Positions 50,844 to 58,867 of a DNA stretch of 64,000 nucleotides are shown piece after piece. Position 1 is the stretch's first letter; each line of letters opens with the position of its first letter. Origin of the DNA: Caldilineaceae bacterium (lineage in GTDB: Bacteria > Chloroflexota > Anaerolineae > Caldilineales > Caldilineaceae); the NCBI GenBank assembly GCA_018003515.1, contig JAGNDO010000004.1, positions 62,001 to 126,000 on the forward strand. The letters are read 5' to 3'. The translations under genes and the position numbers were made by a program. Below the pieces are notes generated by a model, which worked only from the letters and a program-made list of their open reading frames with translations, was not told the DNA's origin and ran no database searches.

Positions 50844-51626
50844 TCAGTTCCCTTCACCCTTCAGCATTTCCCTCATCTCCTCCAACTTCATCTGATTCTC
50901 CGGCTCCATCACCCAGCGGATGCGGCGGGCAATCCCCATGAGCAGCCCGGCCTCTTTGGGGCGCATCTCGGCTCTATACAAGGTTTGGCGCAGCAGACGC
51001 ATGGTCTGTTGGGCATTGCCCTTGAAGAAAGCCATGCCATCCAACGCCTGTTCGAAGAGATCGAAAACCAACTCCACTTCTTTCTTCGTTGCCAAGGAGA
51101 TCGCGGGTGGGTTGGCCTCGCTCGGCGCACCCATGGCCGCCATGCGGATTTCGTAGAGCACAAGCAGCAAAGACTGGGACAAGTTCAGCGCCGGAAAGCC
51201 AGGATCCACGGGCAGGGAGAGGATCACATGGCAGCGGTCCAACGCGGCCAGATCCAACCCGTCCGCCTCGGGGCCGAAAAGCAGGGCCACCCGACCGTGG
51301 GTTGTGCGGGCCAGCAGATCCGCGGCCAGCCCCCGCACATTCCGGGTCAGGGGATGGTTGGGGTGGTCCACGGCCGCGGTGCCCATGACAAAGGTGACAT
51401 CGGCCAAGGCTGCGTCCAGATCCGGGTAGTGGCGGATGCTGTCCACCAGCTCCTCGCAGTGGTGGGCGATGCCCAAAATGCGCTTCCGCTCATAGTCCAC
51501 CGGGTCCACCAAACGCAGGTCGGTAAAACCCATGTTGGCCAACGCCCGCACCGCCGTGCCGATGTTGACGGGATCTTCGGTTTTGTGCAAAACGATGGCG
51601 AAGTTGTCGAGTGTAGTTGGGCGCAT
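50844..51626 (-). CDS. TrmJ-like SPOUT RNA methyltransferase
   Basis: 260 residues from ATG 51626; the longer frame is repeat-encoded. SPOUT signatures: VLHKTEDPVNIGTAVRALANMGFTDLRLVDP, GRVALLFGPEADGL and LNLSQSLLLVLYEIRMA, which make the trefoil-knot AdoMet site. TrmJ enzymes 2'-O-methylate position 32 of tRNAs; other SpoU enzymes modify rRNA, so the target is inferred. The C-terminal 80 residues (ELVFDLFEQALDGMAFFKG) match the TrmJ-type tail. Confidence 0.88.
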   Translation of the reverse strand: MRPTTLDNFAIVLHKTEDPVNIGTAVRALANMGFTDLRLVDPVDYERKRILGIAHHCEELVDSIRHYPDLDAALADVTFVMGTAAVDHPNHPLTRNVRGLAADLLARTTHGRVALLFGPEADGLDLAALDRCHVILSLPVDPGFPALNLSQSLLLVLYEIRMAAMGAPSEANPPAISLATKKEVELVFDLFEQALDGMAFFKGNAQQTMRLLRQTLYRAEMRPKEAGLLMGIARRIRWVMEPENQMKLEEMREMLKGEGN

Positions 51627-51629
51627 AGT

Positions 51630-51669
51630 GATTTGTTGATTTGTGGATTGGTTGATTGGTGGGTTGATT
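51630..51669 (-). repeat. TTGATTGG direct array
   Basis: TTGTTGATTTGTGGATTGGT and GATTGGTGGGTTG, unpaired, upstream of the TrmJ-like gene; same unit as the palindrome at 19563. Confidence 0.8.
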
Positions 51670-51991
51670 TCTCGCTCCCACGCTCTGCGTGGGAGCGGTT
51701 TCCGGCGCTCTGCGCCGAGGGACGCCGGAGCGTCCGGGTGCGTTCCCACGCGGAGCGTGGGAACGAGAATGGGCCTAGGCCATCAATGGAATTTCCATAG
51801 AATCGTTGGCGATGAAGAGGCTGCCTTCCACGTCTCGCTCCCACGCTCTGCGTGGGAGCGGTTTCCGGCGCTCTGCGCCGAGGAACGCCGGAGCGTCCGG
51901 GTGTGTTCCCACGCGGAGCGTGGGAACGAGATTGTGCCTAGGCCATCAGTGGGATTTCCATGAAGTCGTTGGCGATGAAGAGGCTGCCTTC
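51670..51991. repeat. 163-bp tandem duplication with GTTCCCACGC hairpins, spanning the U32 3' end
   Basis: Copy 1 runs 51670-51828, copy 2 51833-51991. Each has two hairpins (CGCTCCCACGCTCTGCGTGGGAGCG and CGTTCCCACGCGGAGCGTGGGAACG) enclosing a GGCGCTCTGCGCC palindrome, and ends with the last 18 codons of the U32 gene. Copy 1 thus carries an orphan SLFIANDSMEIPLMA-stop fragment (Ser for Phe). Confidence 0.92.
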
Positions 51992-54505
51992 GGTGGTGCC
52001 TTGGGGGGCCATCTCCCGCAGTTGGCGGGTGAGGTCGGCGGGGGATTGCTTGCCGGAGAGGGTGCGGGCGAAGGCCTTGACCACCCGGCTCACCTCGTCC
52101 CCACTTTCATGGGCAAATTCCAACCGAAAGTGGCGGATGCCGGCGGCCTGCCAGCGGGCCAAGTGGCCGGACGCTTCCTGAGCCTCCGCCCCGAAGACCG
52201 TGTTGCGGCAGCCCACGTCCGCCAGGACCGGATGGACCCGGCCCCGCTCGTCCCGCAGGCCCACCTTGTGGCTCTCGCACGGGTGGCCGCAATCTTTATA
52301 CGTGGTGCCCGTGGAGAGAAAGCGGCAAAAGACGCAATGCTCCGTGTGGAAGACGGGCAGATGCTGGTACGCGATCACCTCAAGCTGGTCGGCCCCCAAG
52401 GCTTCGGCCAACTCCGCCACCTGGGCGGCGTTGAGATCGTGGGTGGGGGTCAGCCGCGCCAGCCCCAGGGCCAGGAAGGTCTCCGCGCTGATCAAGTTGG
52501 CGGCGTTGAGGCTGAAATCCCCGATCATCGGCGGCAGATCCTGATGATCTCCGGCCTCCTTCAACGCCTGCAACAACCCCGCCGAGCGCACCAAAATGGG
52601 GCAGCCCAACCGCAACAAAAAGTTCACCACCCGCTGCTCCGCCGGTTTGAGGATGCGGGGGCTGGCCACCCGGGCCTCTATCCCCGCCGCCTGCACCCGC
52701 TCCACCGCCGGCCGCAAGCCATACAGGTCCAAATAATCCAACGTGATGCTGGCCGGGGGCGGGTCAAGGGCCAAGACAGCGTCAAGTTGACCCGGCGTAC
52801 GCAGCAATACATGAATTTTCGATTTTCCATTCTCAATTTTTAATTTTGGCTCGCCCTGGGTTGACAGAAGATCGGCCAAGGTAGCAGAGGGATCGGCTAC
52901 AACCCATTGGGGCGGTTGGACTTGGATCGCCGCCAATTGGGCCACCGCGTCCCGGCGCAGGGTGTTGAGCAGGGAGGCCGGGGCGAAGGGGCTACCCTGG
53001 ACATCCAGTTCTAAATCGACCAGATCGTAGGCCGTGCCCCCCAGCCGGCCAAGCTGAGCGCGGGCAAACGCTTCATCCAAAGCCCGATGTTGGGCAGCCA
53101 CTAATGGCTCGGCTGACTGCACAGTGATCTGAACATCGGGCCGCGCCACCAAAGTCCACACCGTCCACAACGGTCCACCCACGTGGCCCCTGACCTGCAC
53201 CCCCACCGCCTGCCGATGTACCGGTGTCTCGGCCTGGAGGACCGGGCGCACCAACTTGTCGATGGCCGGGTCATGGCTGCGCCACACCCAATCGCCGGGA
53301 CGGATGCGACCAAAGTTGATCGCGCCGTTCCCAAAGGTCAGTTCCAGTTGGCCCCGTCGCCCAGAAGCCACCTGGGGCGTGACATGGTACACAAAGCCAC
53401 CTTCTTCTCGCTCCTGAGGGCTGCGCCAATCCGCAGAATCGAAGACCAAACCATCCCCCGCTTTTAACGGAGAAATAGCGGCGGCCTTGGCATCCGGCTG
53501 CATGAAAACCCGATCCGCCTCCACGCTGACCACTTTGCCCACCAGCACGCCCCGATGACCGGGGGAGCGGCCCGTGACCACGGTTTGGTGGTTCGTGCCG
53601 CTGACAAAGTGCGCGCCCAGACCGCGAGAATAGACCTGCTCCAACTGCATCTCCTGGGCTGGGGTGATGGTGAGGGGGCGGCCGGCCCAGGCCTCGTCCA
53701 CGGCCTGGCGATAGGCCGCGGTGGTCAGGGCCACGTAGTCGGCGTCTTTGTATCGGCCCTCGATCTTGAGGGCATGGACGCCGATCTGGACGATTTCGGG
53801 AATCTGTTTGAGGGCGTAGAGGTCGCCGGGAGAGAGCAGATAGCGGGCGTCGGCCAGGGGGCGCAGGGCGTCGTCCACCATCAGTTCGTAGGGCAGACGG
53901 CAAGCCTGGGCACACTGGCCCCGGTTGGCGCTGCGTCCGCCCCATGCCTCGGACGAAAAGCACTGGCCCGAATAGGAGACGCACAGCGCGCCGTGGACAA
54001 ACATCTCCAATTCACAATCGGTCTGGGCGCGGATAGTGCGCACCTCGTCCAGGCTCAACTCCCTGGCCAACACCACCCGGCTGACCCCAAAGCGCCGGGC
54101 CAGTTCAACCCCCTCCGCGCTGGTGATGCTCATCTGCGTGCTGCCGTGGATGGCCAGATCCGGCGCAATGCGGTGGGCAAGCTGGGCGATGCCCACATCC
54201 TGCACAATGATGGAATCCGCCCCGGCCCCGGCGATCTCCGCCAGGGTGCGGGCGGCGTCGGCCAGTTCGTGGTCAAAGACCAGGGTGTTGAAGGTGACAT
54301 AGCCCTTGACGCCCCGGCGGTGCAGGGTTGACATCACCTCCGGCAACTCATTCAGCCCAAAGCCCACCTTGGCCCGGGCGCTGAAATGCTTCAACCCAAA
54401 ATAGACCGCGTCCGCCCCGGCCTCGATGGCCGCGTGCAACTGCGGCCAATACCCCGCGGGACTCATGATTTCGGGTTTGATGGTGGGGTGGGTGGACACT
54501 GGCAT
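51938..54505 (-). CDS. U32 family peptidase/RlhA-like protein with DUF3656 region
   Basis: 855 residues. N-terminal U32 domain: EIMSPAGYWPQLHAAIEAGADAVYFGL, HGSTQMSITSAEGVELARRFGVSRVVLARELSL, and the cluster-binding region LCVSYSGQCFSSEAWGGRSANRGQCAQACRLPYEL, then KIEGRYKDADYVA. A DUF3656-like middle part and a second U32-like half (FCRFLSTGTTYKDCGHPCESH) follow. RlhA hydroxylates 23S rRNA C2501; other U32 proteins are proteases or hydroxylases. Around residue 550 a repeat-derived segment (KLKIENGKSKIHV) interrupts the protein in frame. GGAGAA precedes the ATG. Confidence 0.9.
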   Translation of the reverse strand: MPVSTHPTIKPEIMSPAGYWPQLHAAIEAGADAVYFGLKHFSARAKVGFGLNELPEVMSTLHRRGVKGYVTFNTLVFDHELADAARTLAEIAGAGADSIIVQDVGIAQLAHRIAPDLAIHGSTQMSITSAEGVELARRFGVSRVVLARELSLDEVRTIRAQTDCELEMFVHGALCVSYSGQCFSSEAWGGRSANRGQCAQACRLPYELMVDDALRPLADARYLLSPGDLYALKQIPEIVQIGVHALKIEGRYKDADYVALTTAAYRQAVDEAWAGRPLTITPAQEMQLEQVYSRGLGAHFVSGTNHQTVVTGRSPGHRGVLVGKVVSVEADRVFMQPDAKAAAISPLKAGDGLVFDSADWRSPQEREEGGFVYHVTPQVASGRRGQLELTFGNGAINFGRIRPGDWVWRSHDPAIDKLVRPVLQAETPVHRQAVGVQVRGHVGGPLWTVWTLVARPDVQITVQSAEPLVAAQHRALDEAFARAQLGRLGGTAYDLVDLELDVQGSPFAPASLLNTLRRDAVAQLAAIQVQPPQWVVADPSATLADLLSTQGEPKLKIENGKSKIHVLLRTPGQLDAVLALDPPPASITLDYLDLYGLRPAVERVQAAGIEARVASPRILKPAEQRVVNFLLRLGCPILVRSAGLLQALKEAGDHQDLPPMIGDFSLNAANLISAETFLALGLARLTPTHDLNAAQVAELAEALGADQLEVIAYQHLPVFHTEHCVFCRFLSTGTTYKDCGHPCESHKVGLRDERGRVHPVLADVGCRNTVFGAEAQEASGHLARWQAAGIRHFRLEFAHESGDEVSRVVKAFARTLSGKQSPADLTRQLREMAPQGTTEGSLFIANDFMEIPLMA
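52808..52852 (-). repeat. GAAAATTGAGAATGG-type repeat embedded in the U32 coding sequence
   Basis: On the minus strand AAATTAAAAATTGAGAATGG then AAAATCGAAAATTC. The related TTTTCAATTCTCCATTTTC array occurs in the spacer before the ATP-grasp gene (34283-34316). AT-rich against GC-rich surroundings. Confidence 0.75.
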
Positions 54506-54911
54506 GGGTTCTCCGCTTGAAAAAGGATCGGACTCATTGGGTCTGGACCATGCAGTGTATCACGGGTGGGGCGTGGGGGGGAAACGGGGCGGGGATCGCT
54601 GATGATGCTGAAGCGTCCGCGCTTCCGTGAGACCTCGTTAAGTCGTTGCATGAAAACCAAATTCACGGTATCATTTACCCACAAATACCTCCATCCCGAC
54701 ATAATCACGGCTTCCCAAACCTCATGGACTCAAAACATCGACTCGTCCAACTCGTCATCCCCGTGCCAGAATGTCCATGCGCCGCGCTGATCCTTCGGGG
54801 AGGAGCGGCGTTTTTGTTTGTAGTCCACAGCGATAATCACATCCTGTTTTACCAATCCGACGTGCAGGCGTCGTGGCTATTTTGAGTAATACGAGGTACG
54901 AGGAGACAACT
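54506..54911 (+). other. 406-base spacer with a terminator-like hairpin, no gene recognised
   Basis: The only structure I see is GCCGCGCTGATCCTTCGGGG closing with AGGAGCGGC, then TTTTTGTTTG (54781-54818), which looks like a terminator or attenuator on the plus strand, 94 bases before the next gene. The upstream part is lower in GC than its neighbours. Small open frames here are not convincing. Confidence 0.45.
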
Positions 54912-55190
54912 ATGCACGATGAAAAACGAGTTGCCCATTTGGCACCCATCCGCGCTGCGATTGAGAGCAAACGGATTCCGCTGATCCGGGTGCGCAAACT
55001 AAACGGTATTCTCAACGCGTTGGAAATGCAGCTTGAAGAGGGTGGGGACAGTCCAGAGGTCAATGATCTATTGGTCGAAGCCTTGCGCCGGGTCGTCGTT
55101 TTTCATCTCGGCCCAGATGAGGCCAGGCCGATTCTGACGGCGATTGCGCGGTTTTCTGTGGTGGAGAAGAAACGCCGCCCAAATAGATGA
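54912..55190 (+). CDS. Small hypothetical protein
   Basis: 92 residues from ATG 54912 with GAGGAGACA upstream. Helical N-terminal half (VAHLAPIRAAIESKRIPLIRVRKLNGILNALEMQLEEGGDSPEVNDLLVEALRRVVVFHLG) and a basic C-terminus. No family recognised. It may head the accessory cluster that includes the AAA/DUF4276 pair 285 bases downstream. A 29-codon frame starts on its stop (ATGA at 55187) and ends at 55276; I cannot support it as a gene. Confidence 0.55.
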   Translation: MHDEKRVAHLAPIRAAIESKRIPLIRVRKLNGILNALEMQLEEGGDSPEVNDLLVEALRRVVVFHLGPDEARPILTAIARFSVVEKKRRPNR

Positions 55191-55475
55191 AGCGTCGGGC
55201 CTGTCCTCGCTACAGGGTGGAGACGAGGGAGGGGCGCTTCCGGGCGTATGTGGAGGGGCTGGTGGGGGGTGGATGAGTCCCCGGGGCAGTTGAGGCTGGG
55301 CTGTTTACGCGGACAATGTGGTCCGGCTGCGGAGTACAAAAATAGGGGCCTAAGTCTCTGTGGAGGCAAATCCGATTCCTGGATGGGTGCGTTGGAAGTT
55401 ATCCGATTGCGCGGTATACTGTCCCTATCATCTTACTTTCTGCATGCGCACATGCCTAGTCTCCGAGTGTGAACT

Positions 55476-56900
55476 ATGATCACCAAACTCGAAATTGACG
55501 GCTTCAAAACATTCCGGAACTTCCAGGTCGAATTGGCACCTTTTCAGGTCATCATCGGCCCCAACGGCGCGGGCAAGAGCAATCTCTTCGATGCAATCCA
55601 TTTGCTGGCACGCCTAGCTGACGATGATCTGCGCACTGCGTTTCAGGAGTTGCGCGGCGACGCTGGCGAGATTTTCTCCCTGTTGCCCGATGGCGATCCT
55701 GTTGACAGGATGCGCCTCGCTGCTGAAATATTGGTCGATAAATCTGTGCAAGACAGTTGGGGCGCTCAAGCGACGATTAAATATACACGAATGCGCTACG
55801 AACTGAATATCGCACGCCGGGCGGATGGCCAGGGTTTGGATCGGCTCTATGTAGATCACGAATCGCTGACCGCCATTCCTCGTGGAGAGGATGCTTGGAC
55901 GAAGCGTTATGACCTGACTGCGCGCAACGGCTGGCTACCAACACAGACGGGTGGTCGCCCGCCCTTTATCTCGACCACAATGGGCGAAAACGACAATCCG
56001 ACTATTTCGCTTCATCAGGATTTGCATGGCGGACGCAAGAGCAGCGTTGCTGCCAAGGTGGAACGCACCTTACTCAGCGGAGCACTCAACACCGAGTTTC
56101 CCCATGCCTTTGCTGCGCGTGAGGAAATGCGGGCATGGCGGTTTTTGCAGTTGAACCCGGAAGAACTGCGCAAACCAAGTTCCATGGTCGGGCCACAAGC
56201 GATGGCCGCCGATGGCCGCTATCTTGCGGCTACGCTTGCCCGATTACAGGCAAACGATCCAACCATCCTGAGCGATATTTCCCTCGATCTTGCCAACCTG
56301 GTGCCTGGACTTGTGCGCGTTGAGGTGGAAAGAGACGAGAAGCGGGACCAATTCGTGGTTTGGGCCTGGATGGAGGATGGTCGTCGCTTCTCCTCGCGAG
56401 TGCTTTCAGATGGTACCTTGCGAATGCTGACCCTGGTCACGCTGAAATATGACCCGGAACACCGCGGGGTACTCTGTTTTGAGGAGCCGGAAAACGGTGT
56501 CCATCCTTATCGACTGGCTAAGATCGCTGAGACGTTGAGCGACTTCGCGACCGATTTTGACGACGCGACACAGATCGATCAACCTCTTCGCCAGTTTCTC
56601 TGCAACACGCATTCGCCAGTCTTTATCAGCCAACCGCCGATCTTATCGTCAATTCTGTTTGCCTTTCCGGTGATGCGAGTAGATCATGCTCACCCCGGCG
56701 GTTCGGAACGGATTACTCGCATGGTTCCTGTGCAAGAACCTTCTGGGCAAATTGGATTGGAGATGCCCATTTCTGTTGAAGAGCGATCGTATACCATCGA
56801 GGAAGTCAAGCGCTTTCTGAACAGTGCTGATCTGGGCGAAGCAAGGGGATTGCTGGCCCCCAATGGGTACTCAGTGCATCCGCTGGAAATGGAGCGCTGA
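55476..56900 (+). CDS. AAA15/AAA21-type ATPase, likely defence-system sensor
   Basis: 474 residues, SMC/RecF-like ABC ATPase. N-terminus MITKLEIDGFKTFRNFQVELAPFQVIIGPNGAGKSN with Walker A at 28-36; Walker B VLCFEEPENGVHPYRL with Glu336-Glu337; SDGTLRMLTLVTL is the signature-like helix and CNTHSPVFIS the H-loop. The layout without a long coiled coil matches ATPases that accompany nuclease partners (RloA, PARIS AriA, OLD/Gabija families). It is followed two bases later by a DUF4276 gene. Defence function is inferred from the pairing. Confidence 0.88.
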   Translation: MITKLEIDGFKTFRNFQVELAPFQVIIGPNGAGKSNLFDAIHLLARLADDDLRTAFQELRGDAGEIFSLLPDGDPVDRMRLAAEILVDKSVQDSWGAQATIKYTRMRYELNIARRADGQGLDRLYVDHESLTAIPRGEDAWTKRYDLTARNGWLPTQTGGRPPFISTTMGENDNPTISLHQDLHGGRKSSVAAKVERTLLSGALNTEFPHAFAAREEMRAWRFLQLNPEELRKPSSMVGPQAMAADGRYLAATLARLQANDPTILSDISLDLANLVPGLVRVEVERDEKRDQFVVWAWMEDGRRFSSRVLSDGTLRMLTLVTLKYDPEHRGVLCFEEPENGVHPYRLAKIAETLSDFATDFDDATQIDQPLRQFLCNTHSPVFISQPPILSSILFAFPVMRVDHAHPGGSERITRMVPVQEPSGQIGLEMPISVEERSYTIEEVKRFLNSADLGEARGLLAPNGYSVHPLEMER

Positions 56901-56902
56901 CT

Positions 56903-57580
56903 ATGTCCGCTTTGGTCATGGCACTCTATGCTGAAGGTAGAACCGATGAGCGATTCTTGCCAATTATTGCGCAACGTACGGCCGTGAAGCTGTTGAATGA
57001 GTTTTCGCAGCGAAGTGTAGACGTTCTTGAGCCAATCATCCTGGATGCTCAACCCAAGTCTGCCCGTAGCGAGAACATCCTGCTTGTGGCGCGCCAAGCC
57101 CGGGGGTATCATTTGCTTTTTGTTCATGCCGACGCCGATGCCAGATTGCCTGCACGCGCCATGCGAGAACGCATCGTTCCTGGGTTTCAAGCCGTTCAGG
57201 ATGCGCGTAACCTTGGCGAATCGGTTTGTGGTCATCTCATCCCTGTGGTGCCGGTGCAAATGACCGAAGCCTGGATGTTGGCCGATGGCGATACCTTGTG
57301 CGAGATCATCGGGGCCACCCACTCGGCACAGGATCTGAATATCCCCGCCAGATCTGGATTGGTTGAGGCGATTGCCGATCCCAAAGATCGATTGCGCCAA
57401 GTGTTGGCGACCGCCGATGCTGGACGCACCCGTCGCCGACACCAGCGCATGGTTGCCTCGCTCTACGAACCCCTTGCACGTCGCATCAATCTGGATCGAT
57501 TGGCTTTTGTACCCTCCTTTGTCCAGTTTAGAGAGGACTTGAAGGAGGCGCTCATCGAACTGGGATTTATCGAATCGTGA
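56903..57580 (+). CDS. DUF4276 (TOPRIM-like) protein, likely nuclease effector
   Basis: 225 residues. Conserved acidic pattern: LYAEGRTDERFLPIIAQRT (Glu11), LLFVHADADARL (Asp77, Asp79) and MTEAWMLADGD (Glu122), as in TOPRIM-like DUF4276/RloB proteins. The E..DxD set would hold metal for nucleic-acid cleavage. It starts two bases after the ATPase stop, so the two are translationally linked and probably form a complex. The substrate is unknown. Confidence 0.85.
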   Translation: MSALVMALYAEGRTDERFLPIIAQRTAVKLLNEFSQRSVDVLEPIILDAQPKSARSENILLVARQARGYHLLFVHADADARLPARAMRERIVPGFQAVQDARNLGESVCGHLIPVVPVQMTEAWMLADGDTLCEIIGATHSAQDLNIPARSGLVEAIADPKDRLRQVLATADAGRTRRRHQRMVASLYEPLARRINLDRLAFVPSFVQFREDLKEALIELGFIES

Positions 57581-57767
57581 TACCCCAACGATATAGCCAT
57601 TGGTGGGCGCTAAAGTTGGGACGGCAGGCAGACCACCGGGGACAAATTCCCTTACTCACCACTTTCTCTCAGTATGTATCTTCAAACGGGCCACCTCTGC
57701 GGCCAGGAGAGCTCGTTGCTCCTCGTTGGCAACCCGGATCGCAGAGGCGTAAACCTCTTGGTGGACC

Positions 57768-58319
57768 CTACACCAGTCGCATTCCCCATCCACCCAACGG
57801 GCCAGCGATGAATTCTTTGAATGCCAAAATCTCATCACCAGCAGGGATTTCCGATTTCCAGGCAATGATCACTTCTTCTGCAAAACCGAGCGGTGCATCG
57901 GCAGCCCAGTTCTTGAATTCTGAAGTGGATTCTTGCTCGAACAACCACAATCCCTTCAACAGCCCCATGCACAAATGCAGGGCTTGGCGTGGCATGTTCA
58001 GCTGTTGGTATTTGCGAAGCTCTTCTAAATAGGGTTCCAGAACCTCCTCGATCATCTGGTAGGCGGCTTCGTCGGTTTCGACATACCCATCTCTTGTGTC
58101 TCCTGCTCGATCCCAAACTTCCTCGACTTGAAGCAAGTCCAAATCATCATAGATCGCCGCGGCGATATCCTCCAGATCCACTTCGCTCAAGTAGGTGGTG
58201 GCGATGTCGGCAATCCGCTTGGCGATTTTTTCATCGGCGTTGGCCAGAATCCGCAGAACTGCCTGCGCGTCGGCAGGCGATAGGCTCTTTATGATTTGTC
58301 GCGTTTTATTTACCACCAT
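57768..58319 (-). CDS. Hypothetical helical protein
   Basis: 183 residues from ATG 58319 (GGGAGAAG upstream). Fully helical in appearance: IIKSLSPADAQAVLRILANADEKIAKRIADIATTYLSEVDLEDIAAAIYDDLDLLQVEEVWDRAGD, then EPYLEELRKYQQLNMPRQALHLCMGLLKGLWLFEQE. The middle reminds me of the C-terminal region of SWIM zinc-finger proteins, but no zinc site is present. Function unknown. It converges with the DUF4276 gene and may belong to the same accessory stretch. Confidence 0.65.
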   Translation of the reverse strand: MVVNKTRQIIKSLSPADAQAVLRILANADEKIAKRIADIATTYLSEVDLEDIAAAIYDDLDLLQVEEVWDRAGDTRDGYVETDEAAYQMIEEVLEPYLEELRKYQQLNMPRQALHLCMGLLKGLWLFEQESTSEFKNWAADAPLGFAEEVIIAWKSEIPAGDEILAFKEFIAGPLGGWGMRLV

Positions 58320-58581
58320 CGTTCTTCTCCCATAAAACAGCGTGCGTGTTACCTTTGTCACGAAATTCTGGCATCGCAGAAAACCTACGTGAACGAAATG
58401 GCCGAAGATTGTCCGCTGCGCCCATTATAAATCCCCACCCATCCGAAGTCAACGAGACCAGGAATCGCATTCCCATTTTTTCAGTATGACAACTTCCCCC
58501 GCGGATGCACAACTTCAGAAAATAGGATGTGCATCATGTTTTTTGTGGCGCAGGGCAACTGCCGCTGGATAGCGGTTGGAT

Positions 58582-58737
58582 ATTCCGGGAAAGGGCCGGG
58601 TGATCTTGGGTCGAGTGAGTAGTCGTGGCCCATTCCCGGAAAGGTGGAGATCCACCCACCCATCCCGGAATGGACCAACAGATCTGTCCAAACCCAACAA
58701 GAACCGGCCCTTTCCGGGATGATCTGCCCCGTTTCCA
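58582..58737. repeat. 156-bp interspersed repeat, copy B
   Basis: Second copy of the 12555-12710 sequence, same orientation. It lies in a 548-base spacer (58320-58867) in which I see no gene, only this copy, a GATGCAC hairpin near 58503-58532 and the hairpin at 58749. The 25-bp and 21-bp inverted repeats around copy A are absent here. Confidence 0.9.
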
Positions 58738-58748
58738 AAAACACATCC

Positions 58749-58797
58749 CATATCCGCAGAGACAGGTCTGAAACCTGTCTCTGCGGATATGGGGCGA
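58749..58797. repeat. Hairpin CATATCCGCAGAGACAGGT
   Basis: Perfect 19-bp arms around CTGAA, with the ACAGGTCTGAAACCTGT core also seen in the glpB hairpin. It is 70 bases past the C45 gene stop on the minus strand. Confidence 0.88.
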
Positions 58798-58867
58798 TGG
58801 GACATCAAATTTGTCCGCCTATATCGGGCGGACTTTTGGGCGTGAAAGCCTTCTGCGGACGTTGATG

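Noticed and set aside
55191-55475. Structured RNA or second small gene in the 285-base spacer
   Set aside because: A 29-codon frame overlaps the previous stop, and some GC-rich pairing is possible, but nothing matches an RNA family I can recognise.
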